Shown here in pieces: positions 17,697 to 27,941 of a stretch of 64,000 bases of DNA. Position 1 is the first letter of the stretch; each line of letters begins with the position of its first letter. The notes under the pieces are model-generated. The model searched no databases and was not told the DNA's origin. It saw only the letters and a program-made list of their open reading frames with translations. The position numbers and the translations under genes are program-made. Source of the DNA: Candidatus Babeliales bacterium (GTDB lineage Bacteria; Babelota; Babeliae; Babelales; RVW-14); contig JAIEPG010000008.1 in assembly GCA_019749895.1 (NCBI GenBank), positions 142,988 through 206,987 of the forward strand, in the 5' to 3' direction.

Positions 17697-19056
17697 TTGA
17701 CCCACCCGATTCACGCATCACAGTTTCCACACGACCGTCGAAAGAAAGATAATAATCAAATGGAACAAGGTTGTGCTGCGGCCTATAGCGCCCCGTCATT
17801 TCACGCTGCTGCAGACCACGCAAAAGACCTGTTGGTAAAAAAGTAAGCGTTACCAATTCATAGTTACCTTCAAAAAGTGCTAAAAAAGTCAGCGTCTTAC
17901 ACATTACATGATCTACAAAATTCCAACAAATATTTCCACTAAGAACCATTCCCTCTGGCAAATGAACAGTCACCGATTTATTTGGAATTTCACTCGAAGC
18001 AATAGAAAGATACGAACTACGTGCCTTTTCAGAATCATAACAAGCAGCAATTATCAAATTTGGCTCGCTAAAAAAATCCATAAAAAATATTAGGCTTTGA
18101 TGATTTTGAAGCCGATCAATGGTATAAGTTTCCAACCCGGCAAGTTTTACCAAACTTACTGAACCATGAAGCAAACCATACAAAAGCCGATCATACCTTG
18201 TTGACAAAATACACGGTACTCGATCACTTGAAAGACAAGGAACCAATCCTACAAATTTTTCTTTGAGAGAACTACTGCGAGGCTGTCCAATTTCCCATTC
18301 AAAAGATCGCACACACGCATACTCTTCTGAAGCACAACACGCGGTAACAAAAGAAACGCCAGACAACGACTTTTGAAACGAAAAATGACGCAAGCCGCTA
18401 TCACGGCAAATAAAAAGAGCTCTGCCTTCGTGCACTAAATTAGTAAATTGAGGAGCATTCAAACATTTGCTTTCTTTGCCCTCAAATGCCTGCATATCCC
18501 ATAAAAAAACTGAAGAATTTGGATAAGCCAACCCAATAATTTTGCTATCGGCTGAAAAATCAATACACGACGCAACATCATCGTTGTAATCAAAATGATG
18601 GGAAATTTGGTACGCTTGAGAATCATCATCAAACTTATAGATAGTCAGTGAATATTTGAACGAAGATGAAGAAAATTCCAAACTCAAATCTTCCATAGCC
18701 TCTTCCAGCTCAGCATCTTCGGGGCTCACAAAACGAGCTCGATCATGAATACAGGCAAGATAACGACCATTTGGCGAAAATTTGATTTTATAAACACCAC
18801 AACCAGGTGGTAGCTCCGGCACCAAAGACCTGCATGGCTTGCCAGTTTGCGCATCAAAAAAGCGCAGTGTCGCACTTTCCCGCATTCCCACAACAAAAAG
18901 ATTATTGACAGGCGAAAATGCAGCACAAGAAATATTTGAAAAGCGATCTCTGCTGCCAAGCAGCACACGATCCATTTTGACAGAAAAAGAATAGACAAGT
19001 CCTTGAGAAACAAAGCAAAATGCGATCAATGCAGTACGCACTATTTGTTTAATCAT
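17674..19056 (-). CDS. Exported WD40-like beta-propeller protein
   Basis: A 460-residue protein with a signal peptide (about 1-24). Several blade-like units recur: NISCAAFSPVNNLFVVG with TLRFFDAQTGKP, VYKIKFSPNGRYLACI, and ASCIDFSADSKIIGLAY with SVFLWDMQ. Such propellers bind other proteins. The C terminus is Ser-rich (SGGSSSSSQST). It begins 18 nt after the 1132-residue protein gene, so it is probably the last original gene of that operon; the HEPN/MNT pair follows it between direct repeats. The start has only a weak ribosome site, suggesting coupling to the upstream gene. Confidence 0.7.
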   Translation of the reverse strand: MIKQIVRTALIAFCFVSQGLVYSFSVKMDRVLLGSRDRFSNISCAAFSPVNNLFVVGMRESATLRFFDAQTGKPCRSLVPELPPGCGVYKIKFSPNGRYLACIHDRARFVSPEDAELEEAMEDLSLEFSSSSFKYSLTIYKFDDDSQAYQISHHFDYNDDVASCIDFSADSKIIGLAYPNSSVFLWDMQAFEGKESKCLNAPQFTNLVHEGRALFICRDSGLRHFSFQKSLSGVSFVTACCASEEYACVRSFEWEIGQPRSSSLKEKFVGLVPCLSSDRVPCILSTRYDRLLYGLLHGSVSLVKLAGLETYTIDRLQNHQSLIFFMDFFSEPNLIIAACYDSEKARSSYLSIASSEIPNKSVTVHLPEGMVLSGNICWNFVDHVMCKTLTFLALFEGNYELVTLTFLPTGLLRGLQQREMTGRYRPQHNLVPFDYYLSFDGRVETVMRESGGSSSSSQST

Positions 19057-19074
19057 TGTGTCACTCGCTGGTTA

Positions 19075-22000
19075 TTATTCGTTAACGCGCACTCCCCAAT
19101 CACCCGGCACAACCCAGGCGCCAGAAGCACTATCACGAACTATAATGCCAACGTTAAAATTTTTCTCAATATCAAGATCAAGTGCATCAGTAATCGAAGT
19201 GTCGTTGGCAACGCTGTCTTGTGTTGTAGTAGCAGAAACTGACGTAACACGCACAAAGTCGGTAGCTACTAAATCTTTTGGATTGGTATTAAACAGCAGC
19301 GCACCATCAGTTGCAAAGTTACTACGCAAGTCGTCGTACTGCACCAGTGGCCCACTAACTTGCTTGGTTACATTAGCACCGCGCTTGTCGATCATGCCCA
19401 CTTTAATACCACCAGCAACCGTTGCATCTTCAAGCACCGCAAAGCGATAGATCTGCGTTACGATATCAGTTGGCGGCACTATTTCGTCTTTTTCATTTTG
19501 CTCAACAACCAACGGATCTAACACCCGCTGGCCACGCGCAATAACATATAAATTACCCGGCACGCTTGGCACGCCGTTGCGGTTGCCAGAAAGATACTGC
19601 AATTGAATTTCTTGGTTACCCGCGCCAGCAACTGCCTGCAATGGTCCAAGATTAATCGACTGAAAAAGACCCAGTGACGTTGCAACAAAAATAATATCGC
19701 GATTATTACGATCACGCGCCACCACTAAATCTGCCGCACGCGTAATTGGTAAGCTGCCGTTTGGTGTGCCATCAAGATTTCTGCGATACAGCGTTGTGTT
19801 AGTCAGCACGTACAACGCGCCATTGCGTACTCTGCGCGTACCAGCATCATCATAAATTTGGTCAGGCAACGTAGCAACGCGTATCACCGGCCCTTTGATA
19901 TCAGTAAGATTTGTTTGATCCCAAACACCAGCAGAAACATCAAGCAAACCCGCACCTTCGTTTGCGGGATCAGTTACAACTGCGCGCACCACGCCACGAT
20001 AGCCACCAACAAATAGCAATGATTGGCCCGTGGCAGGATCTGCGTCAGGTCGGTCAGCGTTTGGTGAGGCCATGCGATTAAACTGCTGCGTTATGGCAGC
20101 ACAACTGAGCGGAGAGATCGCACTTAAAAGCTGGTCGCTCACCACATCAACATTCGTATTTTTTGCAAAAGCAGCCGTTGGCGCAAACTGACCATCAACA
20201 AAAGAACCTGTTTCAATCAGCCCAATCTCGCGCGAACCAATTGCAACCATCATTGAAAAGCGACCGCGATAAAAACTTGGTGTATTTTCGTCAAAATTAA
20301 AAAGTTGATGCACGCCACCGCTGCCTGAAGAAAAATTTTCACCCAAAATGGTGCTGAGCAAACCAGCCTCGCTACCGCCGTGCAGCGCAACATCGCCCTT
20401 GCCCCAGGTGGTTATTTGGCCGGTGTTGGGAATCATTGCCATGGTTGGGTCGTTGTCGTTGTGCGTGCCTAAAAAGTAAAATTGTCCGGTGGTTGTGTCC
20501 AACCCCGCGCCATACGCTTTTTGAACCGAACCCATCACGCGCTTTGCTGGTGTCCAGTCAACAATAAAACCAAGCTCGTTCAAAATGGCAGTCGACTGAA
20601 ACATGCCAATGCTTTTATTATTAAAGCCGGCCATGGCCATAAACACCGACTCGCCCTGCACAAAAATATCTTCAATAAAAGCGCCCGGCACTGGTTCTTT
20701 CCCGCCAACGGTAACTGCAGGGTGCGCTTTGAGCGGCATTTCGGCAATCTTGGTTGGCACATTGTACATATTGTTTGTGTAGTCAGTCACGCCCTGCGCA
20801 TTAACTTTGGCTACCGAGCCTTTTGTTTCTGGCTGTTCGTTAAGAATATCGCCAATCAACGGAATGGCGTACACGCGGTCTTGAATACTGCCGCCAAACA
20901 AAAAACCACCAACAGCGAAAGGATCGTTACCCACAACGCCGTTAAAAATTAAATACGGCTTGCCGGCACTGGTGTGCATGGTTCTGATTGAACCAACTGA
21001 AAGTGTAATTTCGTCATCGCTATTATTTTGTGCCGTGCGCACGTTGCGCGGAGGCGGTGAGGTTCGCGGTGTTTTAGCATCAAAATAAAAACCAAGTGGC
21101 ACATCAAGCGTGTTAACGCTTTCTTGCTTTACGGCGGTCTTTGCCGCCGTTCTATTGATGGTTACTTCTTGAGTAACTTTGTTATTAATAGCAAGATTTG
21201 CAGCAGCTGCTGTCCCACCAACAGGAGCAGCAGCAACAACTGCATCAACCGATTTTTTTAAAAAAGAAGCAGCTGGCAATGCAGCATAGTTCAGCGCTGT
21301 ACCATCAGTATCTCGCACAACAAAAGTACCTGTACCCACACCAACCGGGGTTACCGCCTTTTTTACGTCTGCTGCTGTGGTCAGAATCGCATTTGCTGCC
21401 GCACGCTGCGCAATAACATTATAAGCTGCCGCGTCGTTATCATGCGCTAAATTCGAATTTTTATAAAAATGATCTTTGGTTGGTTCAAAAACAATTGGAT
21501 TCAACGTAAACGCACTGCCTTTGCCGCCATTTGCCGTTGTGTCTACCAGGCCCATCACAAGGCCCATCACGCCGCCTTCTTTGTTATCGTCATTGCGGCT
21601 CATGTCAGAAAAACCAACGTACAAACGCTCCAGCGTGTCGTCCCACCAGACCGAAGCATCATCACCAACCAACGCAGCGTCAATGAACGTATCACCGCCA
21701 CCTTCGGCCAGAGCAACCAAACCCTCTGCCGATGTTAGCGTAATAAAAGCAGCTGGCGTAACATCAGTCGCATTAAAATTTAGTGGATCAAGTTGTTTGA
21801 AAAATGACACCGTTCCGGCTTCTTGCTTTTCTGAAAATTGTTTTGTTACCGCAACACCACGATTAACGCCAGCGACCGCACCAAAACTGGCAGCGGTAGC
21901 ATCAGGAACCACCGCAAAAACATACTCTTGCCCGCCGGCAACACCTGCCAAAACCGTAGCAACATCTTTGCCAGCAGCGTCTTTGAGCGTTGCATTATCT

Positions 22001-22473
22001 TTTATACCTAACATTTTGCTGCCATGAACAACATCAGTCACTACAAAAAATTGGTTACTTGTAGCAGGTGCCGTACCTTCTTGCGTTTCTGGTACCACAA
22101 CCGGATAGGCTTTTTTGTACAGCGCCAACTGTTTTACTTTTTTTCCAAGCAAAGGGTTTGCTTGATCTTTCACGCTATTCAACGTTACCATTACTGGCGC
22201 TAAAGGCTCTATTTTTGCTGTTGAGTCAGCATGCTCTACCAAGCGCGCCAGCGCAAAATTAGTTTCATTTTGTGCAGCAGTCGTACTGGAAGCAGTTAGC
22301 GGCGCACCAGCACCCAAAAAAAGCATGGCTTGGTCATCAACAAATGCATACGCCGTTTTATCAAAATAAACACTGGTCAGCGGCACGTCTGAAACGGTGG
22401 GAACATCTTTAATAACAGCGCTTACAAAAGAGTAGGCAAACAACGTTGGTACAAAAAACAATTTCTTCATCAT
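19075..22473 (-). CDS. Giant exported protein of the RTMHTS/GVRVNE family, member 1
   Basis: About 1132 residues with a signal peptide. It shares ordered blocks with the proteins encoded at 22482 and 30638: WWDDTLERLYVGFSD (about 280), RTMHTSAGKPYLIFNG (about 496), an IGMFQSTAILNELG unit, a W-x-x-x-x-RVMG segment, WGKGDVALHGGS, FSMMVAIGSREIGLIETG, a LFVGGYRGVVR unit, and the tail WVVPGDWGVRVNE. The recurring short strands suggest beta-propeller or beta-sandwich architecture. I recognise no described family. Of several ATGs, that at 22471-22473 or the next gives the best distance from AAGGA. The ribosome site overlaps the stop of the upstream 1792-residue gene, so the two are coupled. Confidence 0.75.
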   Translation of the reverse strand: MMKKLFFVPTLFAYSFVSAVIKDVPTVSDVPLTSVYFDKTAYAFVDDQAMLFLGAGAPLTASSTTAAQNETNFALARLVEHADSTAKIEPLAPVMVTLNSVKDQANPLLGKKVKQLALYKKAYPVVVPETQEGTAPATSNQFFVVTDVVHGSKMLGIKDNATLKDAAGKDVATVLAGVAGGQEYVFAVVPDATAASFGAVAGVNRGVAVTKQFSEKQEAGTVSFFKQLDPLNFNATDVTPAAFITLTSAEGLVALAEGGGDTFIDAALVGDDASVWWDDTLERLYVGFSDMSRNDDNKEGGVMGLVMGLVDTTANGGKGSAFTLNPIVFEPTKDHFYKNSNLAHDNDAAAYNVIAQRAAANAILTTAADVKKAVTPVGVGTGTFVVRDTDGTALNYAALPAASFLKKSVDAVVAAAPVGGTAAAANLAINNKVTQEVTINRTAAKTAVKQESVNTLDVPLGFYFDAKTPRTSPPPRNVRTAQNNSDDEITLSVGSIRTMHTSAGKPYLIFNGVVGNDPFAVGGFLFGGSIQDRVYAIPLIGDILNEQPETKGSVAKVNAQGVTDYTNNMYNVPTKIAEMPLKAHPAVTVGGKEPVPGAFIEDIFVQGESVFMAMAGFNNKSIGMFQSTAILNELGFIVDWTPAKRVMGSVQKAYGAGLDTTTGQFYFLGTHNDNDPTMAMIPNTGQITTWGKGDVALHGGSEAGLLSTILGENFSSGSGGVHQLFNFDENTPSFYRGRFSMMVAIGSREIGLIETGSFVDGQFAPTAAFAKNTNVDVVSDQLLSAISPLSCAAITQQFNRMASPNADRPDADPATGQSLLFVGGYRGVVRAVVTDPANEGAGLLDVSAGVWDQTNLTDIKGPVIRVATLPDQIYDDAGTRRVRNGALYVLTNTTLYRRNLDGTPNGSLPITRAADLVVARDRNNRDIIFVATSLGLFQSINLGPLQAVAGAGNQEIQLQYLSGNRNGVPSVPGNLYVIARGQRVLDPLVVEQNEKDEIVPPTDIVTQIYRFAVLEDATVAGGIKVGMIDKRGANVTKQVSGPLVQYDDLRSNFATDGALLFNTNPKDLVATDFVRVTSVSATTTQDSVANDTSITDALDLDIEKNFNVGIIVRDSASGAWVVPGDWGVRVNE

Positions 22474-22481
22474 GCTCATCC

Positions 22482-25400
22482 TTATTCATTCACGCGCACA
22501 CCAAACTCGCCCGGCACATACACCGCACCCGATGCCGAATCTTGTACCAGTCGTGCTTGCTGCAACGGCAAGCTTAAGCTGAGATCAAAGTCAATTTCTG
22601 TAAATTCGCCTGTTATTGGATCTTTTATAAACTTGCTGGACTCTGGACGCACCGGTATTGAATTAACAAAATTATCGCCACCAAAATGCTTGGTGCGCGC
22701 ATACAAATCTAGCGGCCCCAAAAACTCTGCATCGGTTACCGGCTCTTCAAAAGAACCAACTTTAAAAAAATAATCGGTTTTCATACCGGCACTATCTACG
22801 TATGGTTCTTTAATTTGCTTGATAGCGCCATCATTCACATTAAAGCGATAGCGCGCTAAAAACTCTTTATTTTTGTCCAAAGCAAAGGTATACAAATTGC
22901 CTTCGGCGGTAAACACATTAACTTTTTTAGTCGCATCAGGCTGATTAACATCTTGCACCATGCGGTTGCCACGCGATTTTGCATAAAACTCAAACATGAG
23001 TGTTGGACCAAGATCTTTTTGTAATGCCCAGGCAATTGTTTCGATAGTCATTGGCATTTTGTTTTTATAGTTATCAGTCAAGGTAGCAGGCGTGTTTGCA
23101 TACAAACCACGTGTGGTTGCCAGCAGCAACGTTGTTTGATTATTGGCAAGGTTAATCGGCGCTACCGACCCACGCGCATCGCGCTTGAGCACCATGACAT
23201 CAAAAAATTCATCAAGTTCGGAATCAAATAATTTTGTTCCTGCGCCATCAGTCGACTCAGAAATACTAGCAACTTTTACCAAGTTTGATTCTTTGATATG
23301 TGCCTGCGATCTGGTTACTGCATCTTGTTCAAAAATACTGCGACCACTCGTTTCGACCTTGGTCATATCAATGCGATAAAGAGCGTCACGCGTCAAAATG
23401 TATAAAAACTTATTTTGGTCAGAAACAATGCGCCGCACATTTTTAAAAATATTTGTTGTCTTGCCAGTAGTAGTATCCAAACTCAACAATTGTAAGAAGC
23501 GCCAATTCTTGCCACGAGGAAACGTTGCCGTGCCCGCGCTATTTGAAAATTTACTCAAACCAAGGCTTGCACGCGTATCCCAACCTTTGCCGGTAAAGCC
23601 TTGCGTAAATACCGCAACACCATGTTGGCCACCAACAAACAAGCGGCCGGTGTTGGCCGCAGCATCACTCAACGGCAGTTGAGCCACTTCAGCGCAGGTT
23701 ATAGCACCAAGCTGGCCAAGAGCAACACTGGCACCATCAGCATCACTGGCACTAAAAATTCTTACCGACACTTCACTATTTGGATCACTGATAAAAGGCG
23801 CTGTTGGCGCAAAAACGTTATTAGCAAAACGACCAGTTTCAATGAGCGCAACACGGCCATGGCCAGTGGCAACCATCATGCCAAACTGTTCGTAGCGCAA
23901 CTCTTGAGTTGCTGAATTTGGATCACGCTCTTTAAATCCGTACGTGTCTGGTGAAAAATCGTGCAGGCCTAGCACGCCGCCAACATCGGCAAATGCAGCG
24001 TCAAGCACTGCAGAAAGTGGTGCATCCATGGTTTGTGTGTCACTGTGCAAAGCATTGTCGCCCTTGCCCCACTCCGTCACGCGCACCGTGTTTATTTTTT
24101 TGTCAGCATCTTCTGTCACAAACCAAAAGTTACTTGTTTGATCATCAAAATCAAAACCATACACTTTGTCTGGTCGGCCCATTACGCGCTGCCATGGCGT
24201 CCAGGCACGAATCATGCCCGTATCGTCGAACAATGCCTTGCTGGCAAAAATGCCCGCCTCGCCACGATGCTCAACATCGCGATCGCCAGCAACAGAAACA
24301 TAAATGGTATCACCGTGAACTTGAATGTCGGTAAGCGTTAGTTGTAAATCAAACGAAAGCAATTGAGGGTCAGCACCAACAATGTTGCGTTCTTGCGAAT
24401 TCAAATGCATAGTTTTAACTTCTTGCAAAAAATCATTTCTGAACGTTCCTTCGTACGCTTGGTGCAACGCCCAGCCTGCGCCTGCATGAATCGCTCCGGC
24501 AGCGCCGCCATCTTTTGTATGCGCCGTCCCTTTTTTAGCTTTTTTCGCCGCTGCATTAAGAGTTGTTTTTGCCGAAACATCGCGAATTCTATCTGCAAGA
24601 ATTGCCCCAGCTATGCCACCCGCACTTGTTCCAACAACCTTGTTTGCAGCAACAGTAACCGGATTGGTAATACCAAGATCGGCCACACGTACTTGCACAG
24701 CATTTGCTGCAGTAACACGTTTATCGAACTTATAAACTTCTTCCAAAACTGTCGAAGCAATTGCGTTGGCAGTGTCTGGTGGATTTTGATTTTTTATTGC
24801 TGTTGTTGCTGTTTTGCGATTGCCAGAAACCAACCCATCAACTTCTGCAACTGCAACTTCAACATTCGTTCGAACCATTTCAAACGTTGGCGCAAAGTCA
24901 ATTGGTTTAACAGCACTACTGGTTTTATCAAAAGCTCCAACCCAACCGTCGTCGGCCAACGGCACCGCATAAACCTGCGTACTCACGTTACGCGGATTAT
25001 TAGTACGCGAACCAACACCGCCATTCACAATTAAATAACTTTTGCCCGTACTTGTGTGCATGGTACGCACCGCACGCGCACTGGCAAACAAATCCTCAGC
25101 TTTAGTATTTTTTTCGTAAAAACCGAGTATATATTTGTTAAAGTTGCCCGTATCCGCCGGAGTGCCTGGAGCATGATCGGGGTCACGATCATCAGCAAAA
25201 AGATATGCACTTGGGTTTTTAATAACAGGATAGAGCGTAATTTTTTGATTGGCGTCATCAACCTGACCAACCATCACCGAGCACACACCGCCAGATTTGT
25301 CTGTTACTGCGCCAATCTCGTGCCCGCGCGTTACATCAGACAAGCCAACATACAAACGCTGCAACGGCTCATCCCAAAACATATCAACATCAGCGCCAAT

Positions 25401-27860
25401 GAGCGCACGCGTTATTGGCTCTTGATCGCCCGGCGCATAAAACGCAAGCGTTTGCGCAGGTTTTTCAGTGACACCAATTTTGCGAATTGAGCCATCACTT
25501 TCAGCATCAACACGCAGCTTGCGCGCACTGCTCAGCTTGGTAGCATCGTGCGTAACAACTTGTAGCGCTTCAAGCGCATTGCCTGCACCATCCCGCGCAA
25601 ATTTGAGCACAGCAATGCCACGATTGACACCATCAATAACAGAAACGTCTGTGGCACCATCGTAAATTAACTTAGTCATACCAGTATCAACAACGGTATC
25701 TGATGCCCACGTTTTTAGCGAATCCATATTCACAAGAATAGCAGTACTTGCATCTTTAAGCTCTGCAGTTAAAGCCCCATCAGCAACTGCTGCAAAAATT
25801 AATGCTTTATCAAGCTGATCTGGCTGTGAAGCGGCAAGTGCAACAATTTGTTGGTTAATTGAAACACCAGCGGCGTCTTTGATAAACTCAGCGTCGCCAC
25901 CGGTAAGATCACTATGCGTAATCACCCGTGAGCCATCGTCAACTGGCAACAAATAAACTGAAGCACCATGCTGATTTTTTGCAACAGCAAGAGCATCCAA
26001 CCCCGCCATTGGATCAAAAATTGCAGGATCACCAATCGGCACCACCACTAATTTTTTATCACTGCCTGCAAGTGCCAAGTGCGCGGTACCCGCATCTTTT
26101 AACGGATTAGTTGCAACATCAAAAGCAGAGCCATTAAACAAAAATCCACCAGCCTCTGAAACCATTGGTGTTGTTTGCACAATCTTTTGGCCCTCTGTCG
26201 AGGTACCAAGCGATGCACGCACCAGCGTACTCTCGTCGCTTGCAAAACCTAAAAAGAAGCGATCAGTTCCGCCAAAAACAGTTGGTCCAACATCAACGGC
26301 AGCTATTGCCATTGGCGTTGAGGCAGCACGCTCTGTTGGCGCTTGCTCAAAATACGTTGACTCATAATCAAAATCTTGCGGCGTAACCATTTCAGTCGCA
26401 CGCTCTTGTGCTACAGCAGTTTGCTGCATGAGCACTGGTTTAAGAACTAAGCGCGTTCCATCGCTGGTTTGCTCACCCAAACTTGCCAATGCTTGTTGTA
26501 AAAACTCTTGCAGCACCACACGAATTTCTTCACGCAACTGATCACGATTAATGGTAATTGTTTGTGCACTTTCAACAGTTGGTTTGGCAACAACAACCGA
26601 TTGTGCAGGTTTAGGTTTTGGTCGTTGTTGTTTAGGTTTTGGTTTACTTATTTGTTGCTGATCAGTAGGTCTGCTGACATCAAAGAAATCGTAAAAAATA
26701 GCTTCAGGAATAGCAACTTGATTATCGATAATTGAAAACTCAAATGCTTGGTCGCCAACGCTTGCCTGACCGCCAACAACATTGCCTTCATAATCAACCG
26801 ACAAATCATTAACTACAACTTCTGGCATAGCAACTTCATAGTCAACCGCAGAAGCAACACCAGTTACCGCCGGCTTTTCATGAGAGCTTGCTAAATCGCT
26901 CACCACAACATGCGATGCTTCTTCAAATTCATTGGCCCCAACGGTAAACGACGGCAGCGGCTTATAAACAACAGGCTTTGCTGGTTTAACGCTTGGCTTT
27001 GCACCTGGTTTTACCACCGGCTTGGCAACAGGCTTTGGGGCTTGCGTTGCTGACGGTTTATGACTTGGTGGTTTTGGCGGTGCTACTGGCTCAGGTTTTG
27101 GCAATTGCAAACTGGTTACTACCGAACTAGGCAACTCTTGTTCTTGCTCTGCTGGCACAACAACTGTTGGTGCACTAATTTTGTTAACCGCCGGTTTTGG
27201 TTTGGCAACCGGTACAGGCACCGGTGTGGGCAACTGCACACTGTCAAAAACCGCTCCAGGCATTTCTTGTTCTTGCTCTGCCGATGCTTGAACCACTACA
27301 GCGGGCTTACTTATTTTGTTGTTCGCAATTGGTTTTGGTTTAGGTACCGGCACGGGAAGTTGAACACTGTCAAACACCGCACTAGGCATTTCTTGCTCTT
27401 GCTCAACATATGAATCTAGCACAACAACTTCTGGCATGGCAGGCTTTGGGCGTGGCGTTGGTGCTGGCAACTGAACGCTATCAAAAACGGCACCAGGAAC
27501 TTCTTGCTCTTGCTCACTAAAAACCTGGTCAACAAGCTGCAAAGCCGCAGGCTTAGGTTTAGCTACCGCTACTGGCAACTGAATATCACTAAACACTGCG
27601 CTGGGAACTTCTTGTTCTTGCTCAGCCACGATATCTGCCACAACAACTTCGGGCATGGTTGCTTTTGGACGCGGCGCCAAAACCGGCAGCTGAACGTTGC
27701 CAAAAACGGCGCTGGGCACTTCCTGCTCTTGCTCCACAAATGCATTGTGTAAAATTACTTCAGGAAGTGTAATTTTTTTAGTATGAGCTTGAGCGGAAAA
27801 GCATAGAACCAACACGAGTGACCATGGCAAAAGACTCAGCAATAGCTTACGATTCTTCAT
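22482..27860 (-). CDS. Giant exported protein of the RTMHTS/GVRVNE family, member 2, with N-terminal EQEQE repeats
   Basis: About 1792 residues, the largest gene here. After a signal peptide (1-25) come six tandem units built on EQEQEVPSAVF and QLP joined by Pro/Lys linkers (about 34-255), then a long PK-rich stretch (to about 310), shorter repeats of MPEVVV type, and a second PK-rich run near 410. The C-terminal two thirds carry the family blocks: FWDEPLQRLYVGLSD, RTMHTSTGKSYLIVNGG (about 930), GEAGIFASKALFDD, WQRVMGRPDKVYGFDFDD, TEWGKGDNALH, FGMMVATGHGRVALIETG and the tail VYVPGEFGVRVNE. Pro/Lys linkers could span the periplasm. AAAGGA stands 8 nt before the second ATG (27858-27860), which I prefer over 27869. 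Confidence 0.75.
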   Translation of the reverse strand: MKNRKLLLSLLPWSLVLVLCFSAQAHTKKITLPEVILHNAFVEQEQEVPSAVFGNVQLPVLAPRPKATMPEVVVADIVAEQEQEVPSAVFSDIQLPVAVAKPKPAALQLVDQVFSEQEQEVPGAVFDSVQLPAPTPRPKPAMPEVVVLDSYVEQEQEMPSAVFDSVQLPVPVPKPKPIANNKISKPAVVVQASAEQEQEMPGAVFDSVQLPTPVPVPVAKPKPAVNKISAPTVVVPAEQEQELPSSVVTSLQLPKPEPVAPPKPPSHKPSATQAPKPVAKPVVKPGAKPSVKPAKPVVYKPLPSFTVGANEFEEASHVVVSDLASSHEKPAVTGVASAVDYEVAMPEVVVNDLSVDYEGNVVGGQASVGDQAFEFSIIDNQVAIPEAIFYDFFDVSRPTDQQQISKPKPKQQRPKPKPAQSVVVAKPTVESAQTITINRDQLREEIRVVLQEFLQQALASLGEQTSDGTRLVLKPVLMQQTAVAQERATEMVTPQDFDYESTYFEQAPTERAASTPMAIAAVDVGPTVFGGTDRFFLGFASDESTLVRASLGTSTEGQKIVQTTPMVSEAGGFLFNGSAFDVATNPLKDAGTAHLALAGSDKKLVVVPIGDPAIFDPMAGLDALAVAKNQHGASVYLLPVDDGSRVITHSDLTGGDAEFIKDAAGVSINQQIVALAASQPDQLDKALIFAAVADGALTAELKDASTAILVNMDSLKTWASDTVVDTGMTKLIYDGATDVSVIDGVNRGIAVLKFARDGAGNALEALQVVTHDATKLSSARKLRVDAESDGSIRKIGVTEKPAQTLAFYAPGDQEPITRALIGADVDMFWDEPLQRLYVGLSDVTRGHEIGAVTDKSGGVCSVMVGQVDDANQKITLYPVIKNPSAYLFADDRDPDHAPGTPADTGNFNKYILGFYEKNTKAEDLFASARAVRTMHTSTGKSYLIVNGGVGSRTNNPRNVSTQVYAVPLADDGWVGAFDKTSSAVKPIDFAPTFEMVRTNVEVAVAEVDGLVSGNRKTATTAIKNQNPPDTANAIASTVLEEVYKFDKRVTAANAVQVRVADLGITNPVTVAANKVVGTSAGGIAGAILADRIRDVSAKTTLNAAAKKAKKGTAHTKDGGAAGAIHAGAGWALHQAYEGTFRNDFLQEVKTMHLNSQERNIVGADPQLLSFDLQLTLTDIQVHGDTIYVSVAGDRDVEHRGEAGIFASKALFDDTGMIRAWTPWQRVMGRPDKVYGFDFDDQTSNFWFVTEDADKKINTVRVTEWGKGDNALHSDTQTMDAPLSAVLDAAFADVGGVLGLHDFSPDTYGFKERDPNSATQELRYEQFGMMVATGHGRVALIETGRFANNVFAPTAPFISDPNSEVSVRIFSASDADGASVALGQLGAITCAEVAQLPLSDAAANTGRLFVGGQHGVAVFTQGFTGKGWDTRASLGLSKFSNSAGTATFPRGKNWRFLQLLSLDTTTGKTTNIFKNVRRIVSDQNKFLYILTRDALYRIDMTKVETSGRSIFEQDAVTRSQAHIKESNLVKVASISESTDGAGTKLFDSELDEFFDVMVLKRDARGSVAPINLANNQTTLLLATTRGLYANTPATLTDNYKNKMPMTIETIAWALQKDLGPTLMFEFYAKSRGNRMVQDVNQPDATKKVNVFTAEGNLYTFALDKNKEFLARYRFNVNDGAIKQIKEPYVDSAGMKTDYFFKVGSFEEPVTDAEFLGPLDLYARTKHFGGDNFVNSIPVRPESSKFIKDPITGEFTEIDFDLSLSLPLQQARLVQDSASGAVYVPGEFGVRVNE
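27090..27770 (-). repeat. Six in-gene tandem repeats encoding EQEQE-x-P units
   Basis: Six imperfect units of roughly 100-130 bp. Each encodes EQEQE, then V/M/L-P, then S/G-AVF with a QLP end, separated by Pro/Lys-rich linkers of varying length. The last unit is the most diverged (LPSSVVTSLQLP). The core is better conserved than the linkers, which points to selection on the core rather than simple slippage. Confidence 0.85.
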
Positions 27861-27941
27861 TTTCCTCATCCTTTCTCCAAGCTTTTATTCAGATCATGAA
27901 CCAAAGTTTAACCAGGGTGATTCTCAATTGTGAAGAAGATG

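Noticed and set aside
24363..25034. A 223-codon open frame on the plus strand opposite the 1792-residue gene
   Set aside because: It mirrors codon bias of the real gene on the other strand, is rich in Cys, Asn and Arg, and has no ribosome site or homologous feel. The minus-strand protein carries clear family blocks across the same region.
27060..27413. Plus-strand frame rich in Trp, Phe and Arg opposite the EQEQE repeats
   Set aside because: Its composition is the complement of the Pro/Lys and Glu/Gln repeats and it repeats with them; no independent evidence of coding.
27090..27770. Possible CRISPR-like array
   Set aside because: The repeats are imperfect, in-frame, multiples of codons and encode a conserved peptide; spacer lengths vary with Pro/Lys codons. 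No cas gene is nearby.
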